A DNA stretch of 64,000 nucleotides, taken from the NCBI RefSeq assembly GCF_028618525.1, contig NZ_JAQITC010000012.1:1-64000 (forward strand), given 5' to 3'. Position 1 is the stretch's first letter; every line of letters begins with the position of its first letter. Below are positions 10,553 to 21,200 of the stretch, piece by piece. This DNA is from Bartonella sp. AU55XJBT (lineage in GTDB: Bacteria > Pseudomonadota > Alphaproteobacteria > Rhizobiales > Rhizobiaceae). Position numbers and translations under genes: made by a program. The notes under the pieces are model-generated. The model worked only from the letters and a program-made list of their open reading frames with translations, searched no databases and was not told the DNA's origin.

Positions 10553-10666
10553 AATTTGTTTTGTTATTTACAATAAAAACATAATGATATAAAAGCTGAT
10601 CGGGTACTTGCGCCATCAGGGGAATGAAGTAAGCATCAAAGCATACCAAATACTAAAGGCATATCT
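10553..10666 (+). promoter_or_regulatory. Duplicated promoter/leader of autotransporter 3
   Basis: About 114 bp immediately upstream of the start are essentially identical to 13705-13818 before autotransporter 4, while sequence further upstream is unrelated. The block contains TTGTTA and TTTACA boxes and ATGATATAAAA, giving a plausible -35/-10 set, then a leader with GATCGGGTACTTGCGCCATC and a weak AAAGG ribosome site. A related version (TTTTGT...ACATAATGA) precedes autotransporter 6. Shared control of these genes is inferred. Confidence 0.6.
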
Positions 10667-13144
10667 ATGTGTAAGAAATATATTTATAAGAAAAATCTTT
10701 TGTTATGTACAATTGCTGGAACTTTGATTTTTTCTCATTTCGGTTCAACTTATGCAAATACACAACCTCCTCAAATTATTGATGAGTTCAAGCTGGAAAA
10801 CGGAGAGGAAAAGACTCTTAATAATGTTTTTATCCGCAATGGATTAAGCGCAGTGCACGCCTCTAAAAAAGCAATTGCTACAATTACGAATTCAACAATA
10901 CATTCAGCTTCGTTTGCCTTTGCTGTATCACAAGGGGGACGTATTAATGCTAAAGAAGTTAAAGCCAATGCCTTGTACACTGGTCTATCAATTTCAAACG
11001 GTATCATTAACATTGAAGATTCATTTATAGAAACCAAAAGAAAATCCGGTATTATTTTTCATAGCATTTTAGATGTTTTTGTAAAAGATGGTGAAGAAGT
11101 CATCAATAAGGCAATTCTTACCAATACAAAACTTCTTGTGAGAGATGGTGTTGGTATTTTAGGACCTTCATCTTCAAAATCTGTTGCCGAAGTTCAACTG
11201 AGAAACTCGGAAATTCGTGCTGATGTATTATTACAAAATAATGTAAAAAAGAAAACAGATTCAGATCCTCATCCTGTGACTTTTGTCTTAACTGCCGATA
11301 ATTCCATTATGGAAGGAAGAGCAAGAACCTTAGCAGTCAATACGACTATTTTTAATTTAAATAACAAGAGCAAATGGTATTTAAATGTAAGTCAATACGA
11401 CATAAATAATGATTTTAGTACATTTAATTATACACTCCATGACATTGAGCAGCGAGCACTGTCTACCGTTTCAGTTCTGAACTTTAATAATAGCTCGATT
11501 GTGTTTAATGCGCCCCATACGCTGGCAAAGGGTCAATATCAAACCTTGAGTGTAGGACGAACCATTGAAGTTCCTCATTCACAAGAAAATAGGGATTCTG
11601 CTACAAAAACCGTTTACAATGCAACAGGCAATGCAAGGATTTATTTCAATACAGAATGGAGTGATGGTCTGACAAAAGAACAGCAAAAAACGGACCGCCT
11701 TCTTGTCCACGGAGATGTATCAGGCATCACAAAAATTCATTTCAATAGTCTTTCAAAAGGTGAACCATCACAGGCAGAGTCTTCTATTCCGGCGAATATG
11801 CGTGGTCTGTCACTCATTCAAGTATCTGGAAAGGCAGAAGAAAACGCCTTCAAACTGGAAAATGGCTACGTCACAATGAATGGTTTGCCTTATAAATATG
11901 TCTTAAATGCCTATGGGCCGACATCAAGTCTTGGAAAAGCAGAAAGCACGCAAAGCCATTTAGGAAAAGTATCCCAACAATCAAAAGAAAAGGGCTCAAA
12001 AACCGACACGACTCCTGTTGTATTAGGGGGAGTTGTTTTAGGAATTGAGAATAATATAAAAAGTGAATCAACATCAAATTCTGAACAAGCAGGCAGCGAA
12101 CAAAACCATTTGAGAAAAAATCAGAATTTCTGGGATTTCCGCTTACAAAGTGCAACGCTCGATGATGAAGGAAAGATCAAGGCTCTTGTTCCTCAAGTGG
12201 CAAGCTATTTGGTTATGCCTAACGCTCTATTCTCATCTGGATTGGCTGATGTAAACAATCAAAACACTTTACTGAACACGATGCAAGAAACAAGCTTTGA
12301 GACAAAAGATCATAAAAACAAAGGAATCTTCTTCTCGACTTATGGCAATAAAATGACATTGTCCTCTCACCGTACGCCATTACAATATGGCTATGGTGCC
12401 GATATTCACTATGCTGCTTTACAAGCAGGCTTTACATTGGTCGCTTTAGAAGATCAAAACATGGCCACCAACTTTGGTCTTTTAGGGACATATGGGAAAT
12501 TGGCTTTCACCCCAAAAGATATGGAGGGTACTGACAAGAGTACACTCAATAAATGGTCACTGACTGCATATAGTGGCCTGCATCATCATAATGGGACATA
12601 TGTCCATGCACTCTTCTCCTATGGAATGCTCAAGGGAAATATCACCACAGCTCTCATAGGAAAGACGGCAGAATTGACGAACGCTGATACATTCAGTGCA
12701 TCGGCAACCATTGGACAAAAATTTGAAACCAGTACGAAAGGGTTAACCTTTGAACCACAAGCGCAAGTTGTTTATCAACGTCTTATGCTTGGGACACTCT
12801 CAGATGTTGATGGCTTTGATGTGGATATGGGCAATCCTCATCAATGGTTGGTGCGTATTGGTGGACGCTTAATGCAAACAACAGTTCCAACTGAAAACGG
12901 CGGCATTCTTTCTTTCTATGGTAAATTGAATATTGTTAAAGCTTTTTCTAACAATGGCACCATACGGATTGGTGAATCGTTCCGCCTTGATACTATGGGA
13001 GCAGCCATTGAAGGTGGATTTGGTGTGAGTGCACAATTATCACAAAATATTGCCCTTCATGCTGATGTTCATTATCAACAGAAAATTCAAAAAACGGGTA
13101 TATCTGGAACAAGCTTTTCAGGCGGAATACGTTATCAGTTTTAA
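10667..13144 (+). CDS. Iba-type autotransporter 3 (825 aa)
   Basis: The N-terminus (MCKKYIYKKNLLLCTIAGTLIFSHFGSTYA) is a signal peptide with cleavage near residue 30. A beta-helix-like passenger (about residues 30-420) contains the family's DNSIMEGR, LNFNNSSIVF and YNATGNARIYFNTEWSDG motifs, followed by a polar linker (about residues 425-490), WDFRLQ, and PQVASYLVMPNALF introducing the C-terminal barrel (about residues 530-825, ending YQF). It is shorter than autotransporters 1 and 2 because the repeated helix turns are missing. The start is supported by a leader shared with the next gene. Surface exposure is family knowledge; ligand unknown. Confidence 0.92.
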   Translation: MCKKYIYKKNLLLCTIAGTLIFSHFGSTYANTQPPQIIDEFKLENGEEKTLNNVFIRNGLSAVHASKKAIATITNSTIHSASFAFAVSQGGRINAKEVKANALYTGLSISNGIINIEDSFIETKRKSGIIFHSILDVFVKDGEEVINKAILTNTKLLVRDGVGILGPSSSKSVAEVQLRNSEIRADVLLQNNVKKKTDSDPHPVTFVLTADNSIMEGRARTLAVNTTIFNLNNKSKWYLNVSQYDINNDFSTFNYTLHDIEQRALSTVSVLNFNNSSIVFNAPHTLAKGQYQTLSVGRTIEVPHSQENRDSATKTVYNATGNARIYFNTEWSDGLTKEQQKTDRLLVHGDVSGITKIHFNSLSKGEPSQAESSIPANMRGLSLIQVSGKAEENAFKLENGYVTMNGLPYKYVLNAYGPTSSLGKAESTQSHLGKVSQQSKEKGSKTDTTPVVLGGVVLGIENNIKSESTSNSEQAGSEQNHLRKNQNFWDFRLQSATLDDEGKIKALVPQVASYLVMPNALFSSGLADVNNQNTLLNTMQETSFETKDHKNKGIFFSTYGNKMTLSSHRTPLQYGYGADIHYAALQAGFTLVALEDQNMATNFGLLGTYGKLAFTPKDMEGTDKSTLNKWSLTAYSGLHHHNGTYVHALFSYGMLKGNITTALIGKTAELTNADTFSASATIGQKFETSTKGLTFEPQAQVVYQRLMLGTLSDVDGFDVDMGNPHQWLVRIGGRLMQTTVPTENGGILSFYGKLNIVKAFSNNGTIRIGESFRLDTMGAAIEGGFGVSAQLSQNIALHADVHYQQKIQKTGISGTSFSGGIRYQF

Positions 13145-13187
13145 GAAAAAACAAAAAACAACTTATAGTCTATTTATTCGTTTTAAT

Positions 13188-13216
13188 AAAAGGCAGTACG
13201 AATGTACTGCCTTTTT
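13188..13216 (+). terminator. Rho-independent terminator after autotransporter 3
   Basis: Stem AAAAGGCAGTAC/GTACTGCCTTTT with a GAAT loop and a T tail, 44 bp after the stop. Confidence 0.87.
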
Positions 13217-13704
13217 ACAATTGATCGGAAAGAACCTCCAATAACTGTTCTTTCTAGACACCTTTTTTTGAAAAGATTCATTTTATTCAAACGAAATACA
13301 ACACTATCCTTTATCCCTCAATGACGGTTGAATTCTCAAAAGAGCGGTCTTTTTGATTTATAAATATCGAATGGACTTAATAAACAGTGTTGTATATCGA
13401 TGGAAAATACACAATATTTTAGCTTTTTTTATATCCAAAAATTCACCGTGAATAATTCTATATGTAAGCAAGTTGACTAGAAAGCTTTTTATAAGCGGAC
13501 AACAAATTTTCTCCAAAACTTTATAACGTTTTTAAACAGCTTTAAGCAATAAGCATTCTCCCAAAATATTTTGATTCTTAGCACTTTAAAACAAAAATAC
13601 TTATCAAGCTCAGTTTTCTAAAATCCATCGTCGCTATGGATTGCGCTTTCTATTTTAAAAACGCTTCTAAGATCAATTTTTAAACGATAAACAACAAAAC
13701 TTAA
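13217..13704. other. Gene-free interval
   Basis: About 490 bp of AT-rich DNA between the terminator of autotransporter 3 and the duplicated promoter block of autotransporter 4. I see no gene or RNA in it. Confidence 0.5.
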
Positions 13705-13818
13705 TATTCGTTTTGTTATTTACAATAAAAACATAATGATATAAAAGCTGATCGGGTACTTGCGCCATCAGGGGAATGAAGTAAGCATCAAAGCATACCA
13801 AATACTAAAGGCATATCT
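13705..13818 (+). promoter_or_regulatory. Duplicated promoter/leader of autotransporter 4
   Basis: Second copy of the block at 10553-10666, almost base-for-base the same, with the same TTGTTA/TTTACA and ATGATATAAAA boxes and the same spacing to the ATG. Conservation stops abruptly at its upstream edge. Confidence 0.6.
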
Positions 13819-16152
13819 ATGTGTAAGAAATCTATTTATAAGAAAAATTTTTTGTTATGTACAATTGCTGGAACTTTCATTTTTTCTCATTTCGCTCCAA
13901 CGCATGCAAATATACAACCTTCTGAGATACCTACGGTCCAAGTAGCTAATGGAGAAGAGAAGAACTTTAATAACGTTTTTGTTCGTGGTAAGTATGATAC
14001 CGCAGTTGCTAAGAAAGGCCACATTACCATTACAGACTCAATAATGCACTCAGATTTCACTTTGCTTTCTGCAACATCAGGTGGTCAAATTAATGCTAAA
14101 GGAATCGTGGGAAAAGCTAAAGAGCGTGGTTTGTCACTCACAAACGGCATAATCCGTGTTGAAGATTCAATCATAAATGTCATAGGCCACAGCAAAGTCT
14201 ATGGTATCAATTTTGGTTATATTCTAAGCTCCACAATAAAAGAAGGAGAAGAAGTTGTAAACAAAGCCATTCTTAATAAGACAAAACTTTTTGTAAAGGA
14301 TGGTGTTGGTATTTTCGGACCTTATTATTCCAAAGCTGTTGCTAATGCGGTATCCCTTAAAGACTCAGAAATTCGTTCTGATATGTTATTAAAAAACGAA
14401 GGCTCACCGTTCACCACAATTGAACCAACTACTTTTACATTAGACGCTGACAATTCAATTATGGAAGGAAGAGCCAAAACGCTTCCTCAAAATACAACGA
14501 TCTTCACCCTAAACAATAACAGCAAGTGGCATTTAAAAATTAGTCTATTTGAATTGGAAAATAGTTTTAGTTTATTTGATTACAAGCTTCTTGATCTTAA
14601 GCAACGAGCACAATCCGTTGTTTCAGTCCTAAACCTTAACAATAGCTCTATCATATTTGATGCACCGCATGATTTAGTAGAAAACCATTATCAAACCTTA
14701 AATGTGGGAAGACATCCCCAAAAAACAGAGCAAAACAGAGACTCTGATGCCGCAACAGTTTACAATGCAACAGGCAACGCAAGGATTTACTTTAATACCG
14801 AATGGAGCAATGGTCTTACAAAAGAACAACAAAAGACTGACCGTGTTCTCGTTCGCGGTGATGTCTCAGGCACCACAACGATCTATTTCAACAATCTTTC
14901 AAAGCATCCCGAACCCTTTGATAATGAAGAAGCAGAAGGTTCAATTCCTTTGAATATACGTGGTCTCTCACTCATTCAAGTTTCTGGGCAAGCCAATGAA
15001 GATTCCTTCAAACTTGCCCATGGCTATACCACAATAGGGGGCTTACCTTATAAATATATACTCAATGGCTATGGACCAACATCCCGCCTTGGGAAAGCGG
15101 ATGATCAGCAAAGCCTTTTTCCAGAAGGTGAAGAATTTTGGGATTTCCGTCTCCAAAATACTACTCTTGATTTAGTGGAAGAAATCAAAGCTCTTGTTCC
15201 CCAAGTTGCAAGCTATTTGGTAATGCCTAACGCGATATTCTCCTCTGGATTGACTGACATAAGTAATCAAAATACGCTGTTAGATAATATGCACTCAACA
15301 GTTTTTGGATTAGAAGGTCATAAAAAGAAAGGCATCTTCTTATCAACGTATGGCAACAAGGTGACGTTATCTTCCAGCCGTAGTCCATTGGAGTATGGTT
15401 ATGGTGCGGATGTTTGCTATGCTGCTTTACAAGCAGGCATGGCATTAGCAACGCTAGAAAATCAAAGCTTAACTGCAAATTTTGGTCTTTTAGGCACCTA
15501 TGGAAAGCTCGCTTTTACGCCAAAGGATATGGAAGGTTCTGACAAAAGCATACTGGATAAATGGTCCTTTACGGTCTATGGGAACCTCCACCATGACAAT
15601 GGTCTTTATGTTAATGCATCACTCTCTTATGGCATTTTAAATGGACATATCACAACAGCTCTTATTGGCAACACCGCAGAGTTAAATAATACGGATATAT
15701 TGAATATATCGGCAACCGTTGGACAAAAACTAGCAACCGGTGTTGAAGGATTGTCCTTTGAACCACAAGCGCAACTGATTTATCAACATATTGCATTTGG
15801 TACGCTTTCAGATATCGATGACTTCCAGGTTAATATCAAGACTCCTCACCAATGGTTGGTGCATATTGGAGGACGTTTAACAAAAACCATACTTCCTATT
15901 GAAAACGATCGTGTTCTTTCCTTTTATGGTAAATTGAACGTCATCAAAGCTTTTGGTGAAAAAAGCACAATCGATATTATTGAGCCTTTCCGTCTTGATT
16001 CTATGGGCTCTTCTCTTGAAGGTGGGCTTGGCATTAACGCGCAACTTTCCAAAAATATTGCCCTTCATGCTGACGTTAATTACCAACATAGACTTCAAAA
16101 AGCTGGGTTTTCTGGAATTAATTTTTCCGGTGGAATGCGCTATCGCTTTTAG
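13819..16152 (+). CDS. Iba-type autotransporter 4 (777 aa)
   Basis: A close paralogue of autotransporter 3 with the same signal peptide core (MCKKSIYKKNFLLCTIAGTFIFSHFAPTHA), the same passenger order and the same barrel introduction (PQVASYLVMPNAIF), ending YRF. The polar linker between passenger and WDFRLQ is almost absent, which accounts for the shorter length. The passenger has diverged more from gene 3 than the signal and barrel have, as expected for a surface-exposed region under immune selection (inference). No catalytic motif is visible. Confidence 0.92.
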   Translation: MCKKSIYKKNFLLCTIAGTFIFSHFAPTHANIQPSEIPTVQVANGEEKNFNNVFVRGKYDTAVAKKGHITITDSIMHSDFTLLSATSGGQINAKGIVGKAKERGLSLTNGIIRVEDSIINVIGHSKVYGINFGYILSSTIKEGEEVVNKAILNKTKLFVKDGVGIFGPYYSKAVANAVSLKDSEIRSDMLLKNEGSPFTTIEPTTFTLDADNSIMEGRAKTLPQNTTIFTLNNNSKWHLKISLFELENSFSLFDYKLLDLKQRAQSVVSVLNLNNSSIIFDAPHDLVENHYQTLNVGRHPQKTEQNRDSDAATVYNATGNARIYFNTEWSNGLTKEQQKTDRVLVRGDVSGTTTIYFNNLSKHPEPFDNEEAEGSIPLNIRGLSLIQVSGQANEDSFKLAHGYTTIGGLPYKYILNGYGPTSRLGKADDQQSLFPEGEEFWDFRLQNTTLDLVEEIKALVPQVASYLVMPNAIFSSGLTDISNQNTLLDNMHSTVFGLEGHKKKGIFLSTYGNKVTLSSSRSPLEYGYGADVCYAALQAGMALATLENQSLTANFGLLGTYGKLAFTPKDMEGSDKSILDKWSFTVYGNLHHDNGLYVNASLSYGILNGHITTALIGNTAELNNTDILNISATVGQKLATGVEGLSFEPQAQLIYQHIAFGTLSDIDDFQVNIKTPHQWLVHIGGRLTKTILPIENDRVLSFYGKLNVIKAFGEKSTIDIIEPFRLDSMGSSLEGGLGINAQLSKNIALHADVNYQHRLQKAGFSGINFSGGMRYRF

Positions 16153-16176
16153 AAATCTTAGCTTTCACTTTTGACA

Positions 16177-16216
16177 CATAAGCAGCGCTGGAATGTAAGC
16201 AGTGCTGCTTATATTT
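16177..16216 (+). terminator. Probable terminator after autotransporter 4
   Basis: ATAAGCAGCGCT pairs with AGTGCTGCTTAT (one G-U pair) around an 8-base loop, with an AT-rich tail. Weaker than the other terminators because the T run is short. Confidence 0.6.
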
Positions 16217-16298
16217 TACACATTACAAAAAATCGTAATGTGTGGAAGAGTAGTTCATTTTTTATCAAAACAAAGAAAATATCTTAAGGAACGTCTCT

Positions 16299-18161
16299 AT
16301 GCATAAGAATCTTTTGTTATGTACAGCCGCTTGTGCTTTGTTTTTTTCTTCTTTTACCTTCATATCGATCAGTACCGCCTCTGGCTTAAGTCCTGAAACA
16401 CGCCATGCTCTTGAAGGAATGATCGAATTACCGGAACAATATCGCCATACCATTGATTTAATAAACACACCTACACAGACAGAAAAAAATCTTGAAAAAA
16501 TAGCCTCTGGCGCCATGACGCGAGGTCATTCACCTTTCAACCAAGCACATCAAAATTCTATGGATCGTGTAAGAGAGAAGATTAAAAGCTCTTTTTCAGG
16601 CGATGGTCGTGCTAGCTCTGGTGCACATCATGTAGTATTAAAGCATGAAATGGATAATACACATACCAAAGTCATAGCAAACCAATATCCTCAAGATACA
16701 CAGTCTATGGTAGATACCAACGCAAAACTTAACCAATTGAGAATAAAACGGAGTGCCTCACAAAAACAAAACAATACAGCTACCAATGTTTTACAAAATG
16801 CATTGTATCTTAACACGCACCCCCAAAATACCTCAACCACCGATGGAATAGCAAACGTGGAGGGGAAAGAAGCCTCTCTTGCACATAAAGAGAATAAATA
16901 CTCTGTTATTGATCCCAAGACAAACACGGATTCCTCAGCACCGAAAAAGGCTCTTAACACATCCACGGAATCTCATGTGAAATTGCCCACAAAGATTGAG
17001 AACAGCCCCATCGCTCATACTGAGAGCACGTCTCAATTTACAGCTGATAAAGCAACTGCAACTTCTTATTCTCTTGATGGAGCAGTAAATGGCAAACTCC
17101 TTACACCACAAATAGAAAACTCTTTCGTCATGCCTATCGCGATGTTTACTGTTGGGGTTGCTGATGCCAACAATCAAAATATCTTGTTAGACAATATGCA
17201 AATAACAATGTTTGAACCCAAAGAGTATCAAGAGAGAAGCATTTTCTTATCCACTTATGGCAATAAGAACACATTTTTCTCCCGCATTCATTCAAAACAA
17301 GAAGGGGCTCAAACAGAACAAAATGATGTTCAAAAAGAACAAGGAGGCGCTCCAGCAGAACAAGAGGGCGCTCCAGCAGAACAAGAGAGCACTCACGCAG
17401 AACAAGGGAGCCTTCATGCGGATATTCGCTATGCCGCATTGCAGGCAGGGGCTACATTAATCGCGCGAGAAGATCAAAATATCAGCACTAATTTTGGTTT
17501 TTTTGGAACATATGGAAAATTGTCTTTTGCTCCTAAAAATGCAGAAAGCTCTCATAAGAAGATGTTTGATAAATGGTCCCTCACTGCCTATGGAAACATT
17601 CAGCACGACGGTGGCATCTATGCAAGTGCTTTTCTCTCTTATGGAATTTTTAAAGAAAATATGAGCAACGATTTTATCAAAGATGCCCCTAAAATAAAGA
17701 ATAGTAAAATATTAGGAGCTGCTGCAACGGTTGGTCAAAAACTATCAACTGGTTTCGAGGGTGTCATTCTAGAACCGCAAGCACAACTCGTTTATCAGCG
17801 TCTCATACTTAGTGCATCCTCAGATAACAACACGTCCTCAAATGACAACAGTTCTTCAGATGACGATAACCCTAAAATAAACATAGGCAAACCTGATCAA
17901 TGGTTGCTGCGTATTGGTGGGCGTTTGACGCAAAACAAAGGCCATGCCCTTTCCTTCTATGGTAAACTGAACATGATCAAAACTTTTAGTAAAAGTTTTC
18001 AGCTTGCTGCGATGGGATCTTTAGTCGAAGGTGGTTTTGGTATTCACGCACACTTATCGCCAAATACCGAGCTTCATAGTGATCTGAGCTATCAACATAA
18101 ATTCAAAAAAGTTGGCATCTCTGGAATAAATATTTCTGCTGGAATGCGCTATCACTTTTAA
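16299..18161 (+). CDS. Atypical autotransporter 5, helix passenger replaced (620 aa)
   Basis: The signal peptide (MHKNLLLCTAACALFFSSFTFISISTASG) follows AAGGA. The next ~240 residues are polar and low-complexity, rich in N, T, K and S, with none of the beta-helix motifs (DNSIMEGR, YNATGNA, WDFRLQ) of its neighbours. The C-terminal barrel is clearly homologous (MPIAMFTVGVADANNQN, YAALQAGATL, final YHF). Residues about 333-371 add a loop of EQEGAPA-type repeats where the paralogues have a short GYGAD-type loop, and residues about 506-525 add an S/N/D-rich stretch. It may be a barrel with a short unstructured head rather than a large adhesin. Confidence 0.88.
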   Translation: MHKNLLLCTAACALFFSSFTFISISTASGLSPETRHALEGMIELPEQYRHTIDLINTPTQTEKNLEKIASGAMTRGHSPFNQAHQNSMDRVREKIKSSFSGDGRASSGAHHVVLKHEMDNTHTKVIANQYPQDTQSMVDTNAKLNQLRIKRSASQKQNNTATNVLQNALYLNTHPQNTSTTDGIANVEGKEASLAHKENKYSVIDPKTNTDSSAPKKALNTSTESHVKLPTKIENSPIAHTESTSQFTADKATATSYSLDGAVNGKLLTPQIENSFVMPIAMFTVGVADANNQNILLDNMQITMFEPKEYQERSIFLSTYGNKNTFFSRIHSKQEGAQTEQNDVQKEQGGAPAEQEGAPAEQESTHAEQGSLHADIRYAALQAGATLIAREDQNISTNFGFFGTYGKLSFAPKNAESSHKKMFDKWSLTAYGNIQHDGGIYASAFLSYGIFKENMSNDFIKDAPKIKNSKILGAAATVGQKLSTGFEGVILEPQAQLVYQRLILSASSDNNTSSNDNSSSDDDNPKINIGKPDQWLLRIGGRLTQNKGHALSFYGKLNMIKTFSKSFQLAAMGSLVEGGFGIHAHLSPNTELHSDLSYQHKFKKVGISGINISAGMRYHF

Positions 18162-18204
18162 AAATACTTGTATTCTATCTTGAAATACAAAGTACTCTCA
18201 TTAT

Positions 18205-18250
18205 GTTTCGTTTTGTCTCTTACAAAAGAGACATAATGAGGTCAAAATTT
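18205..18250 (+). promoter_or_regulatory. Promoter/hairpin region of autotransporter 6
   Basis: GTCTCTT-ACAA-AAGAGAC (18216-18233) forms a 7-bp hairpin nested inside a CATTATGT/ACATAATG pair. The TTTTGT...ACATAATGA frame aligns with the promoter block of autotransporters 3 and 4, so it is more likely regulatory DNA than a terminator; no T run follows. Confidence 0.4.
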
Positions 18251-18292
18251 TATATTTTATGAGAGGGGATAAATATTTAGGCATACATCCAT

Positions 18293-21200
18293 ATGAAAAA
18301 AAATGTTTTACTATACACCGTTTCTGGACTTCTGTTTTATTCTTCCACCAGCTTGTCTTATGCTGTTCAGTACAATCATAGTACACATCACCACGGCAGT
18401 GTAATAGATTCAGTTCCTCTTAAGACTCCATTAAATACATCCAGAGTTTTTAATCCATATGATAATTCACCTGATGGAGTTGGGCAACGTCCTCCCTCCC
18501 CTCCACCTTCAACGCCTAGCGCCCCTAGACTCTCTACCACATCTGACTCAACAACAATAACCACTCCTCCTACAAACAATGGGTCTGCGACACCTCCTTC
18601 TACAGGGGCTGTAACTTCTACAAATACTGTAACGCCCCAAGTGCAAAGTGAAGGAAATTTAAGAAGCGGTACAGGCTCTACTGGGGAAACGACACACTCT
18701 TCAACGCAACCCACACCACCTGTAAAATCTACAAAGCTTAAAACCTCTACAGGCTCTTCTGAAGCTAAAACAATTACAAAACCTGAAACACCTTCTAAAA
18801 GCACAGAGACGTCTAAGGATTCTACTCAAAACTCTAAAGAAAAAGCGCCATCCCCAAATGGAGCCACTGGAAACGCAGATTCTTCCTCAAAGCAAAATTC
18901 TGAACACGCCCAAGAAAATACACAACCATCAACGACTAAAGCAACAGAAGGTGTACAATCTAGCCCTGAAGCCACACAAGGCACGCCTATCACACAATCT
19001 CCAACGAGGGAAGAAACTCCAACAACAGAAGCTACAACGACAGGGCCAGCTTCAACAACAGACGTAGTCAAATCGAGAAGGCGTTCAGGTGTTCCTTCTT
19101 CTCCTACAGACTCTTCCAGTGAAGAAACACCACCCAATTCTACTGTATCTTCGCAGCCAGAAGTAACACGACCTTCATCTAATTCACTGCCAACACCTAA
19201 AACATCTGAATCTTCAAAATCAGAAACAAAGGTGTCAGCAACATCTAGAGAACCAGAATCTAGGCAACGGATACTTTTAAGACCAGAAGCGGGTGTACAA
19301 AAAGTATCTGCAAACTCTGAACCTATAAAACCAACAGCAGAGCAATCATCGGCACCTAAAGTGCCAGAACTCACGCAGTCAATATCTTTAAGACCAGCAG
19401 TTGGAAAATCAGAGCTTACACACCCGATATCTCCCATACAGCCTGAAAAGCCTGTACAAAGCGAAAATATAAGTGCTAGCGTTGAAGCTAAGAACGGTGA
19501 AACTATCGCTCTGCATAACAAAAAGATTCAAGACAGATGGAGTGCGGTCCATGCAGACGGGAAGAATTCAAAAATCCAAATGAACGGGGGGACCGTTGAT
19601 GTCGGTTTTATTGCTCTGAGTGTATCAGATGGTGGAGAAATTGAAGCCAAAGATATTACGGTGACAGCAGAAACAGCGGGGTTGGTCAACATAGAAGGGA
19701 CAATCAATCTTAAAGATTCAAGCATCCATGTCACAGGGAAATCTGAATCGAGTGGTATTATTTTCCGCAATAATCTATATCGTGCCCCTCAAAGGCGACA
19801 TCCACGCAATGCAGAAAGAAATGCCAACACCATTCAAGAACAAGATATTGCTGGTAAAGTAAATCTAGAGAATACAAAGCTTTTCGTTGAAAATGGTGCA
19901 GGTATCAACCTTTATGGAACAAACACAAGTGGTGTTATCAGCCTTAAAAATTCAGAACTTCATGCCGATATTTTATTAAAAAATATAAAAAACGAAAGTG
20001 GCTCCACAAATACCCTTAAACTGGTTGCGGATCACTCTTCTTTAGAAGGTCGAGTAAGAACCTCTAAAGATAATAGAACAATTTTTGATCTAAAAGAAGA
20101 GACGAAATGGCTCTTAAAGCCAAATAAAAACGCTGTAAATAGTGATAACATCTCAAGTGACGATGCTGTTTTAGATGACTATGGACAGTTTGCTCTTGAT
20201 GAAAAATCATTCTCTAATCTTTCTGTATTGCGCCTTACCAACAGCGCCATTATGTTTGAGAAGCCCGTTGAGAGACATTACCAAACTTTGTTTATAGGGC
20301 CTAATCTTTCGCAAGAAGACGAAACTGCTCACACAGCAACAGTTTATAGTGCAGCAGGTCTTTCAGAAATTTATGTAAACACTCAATGGAACGAACATTC
20401 TCCTGTCACGGAACAACAAACCGATCGTATTATGATTAATGGAGATGTCTTAGGGAGTACTGTTGTTCACATCAATCTCCAAGAAACAGATAAAAAAACC
20501 GATAGCTCTGCTGTTTGGGAAGAACACATGGCGTCACTCCCTTTAGGGACACATGGCATTTCAATCATTCAAGTTTCCGGACAAGCAAATGAAAATTCCT
20601 TCAGGTTAGCAGGAAACTATATGACAATAGGTGGACAACCTTATAAATATGTACTCACAAGCTATAAACCAGGAACATCTCATGAGAGCCAAAATCTTTT
20701 TGGCAAAAATAATCGTGATTTCTGGGATTTCCGCTTACAGAATGCCTACATTGATAAGGATAAAAAAGTTCGAGCACTTTTACCACAGGTGGCAAACTAT
20801 TTAACCCTGCCTAATGCTTTATTTTCTTCTGGATTTGCTGATGTAAATAACCAAAACACGTTGTTAGATGCAATGCAAACAACAGTATTTGGTGCAAAAG
20901 ATAATAAAAAGAATAACTTCTTTTTCTCTTCATACGGCGAGAAAGTCGCCTTATCTTCCAACCGCGGCCCATTGCGTTATGGTTATGATGCTGATGTAAA
21001 CTATAGCGCTTTACAATTGGGAGCCGTATTAGCCGCCTTTGAAGGCAAAGACATAAGCACACATTTTGGTCTGTTAGGAACCTACGGAAAACTTGCCTTT
21101 ACGCCAAAAGAGATGCAAGATTCTGAAAAGACGACCCTTGATAAATGGTCACTCACCGCTTATAGCGGCATCCAGCATAGCAATGGTCTATATGTCAATG

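Noticed and set aside
18388..19521. Minus-strand frames of 138 and 231 codons opposite the P/S/T-rich head of autotransporter 6
   Set aside because: They are Val/Gly/Ser-rich antisense reflections of a low-complexity coding region, with no recognisable domain.
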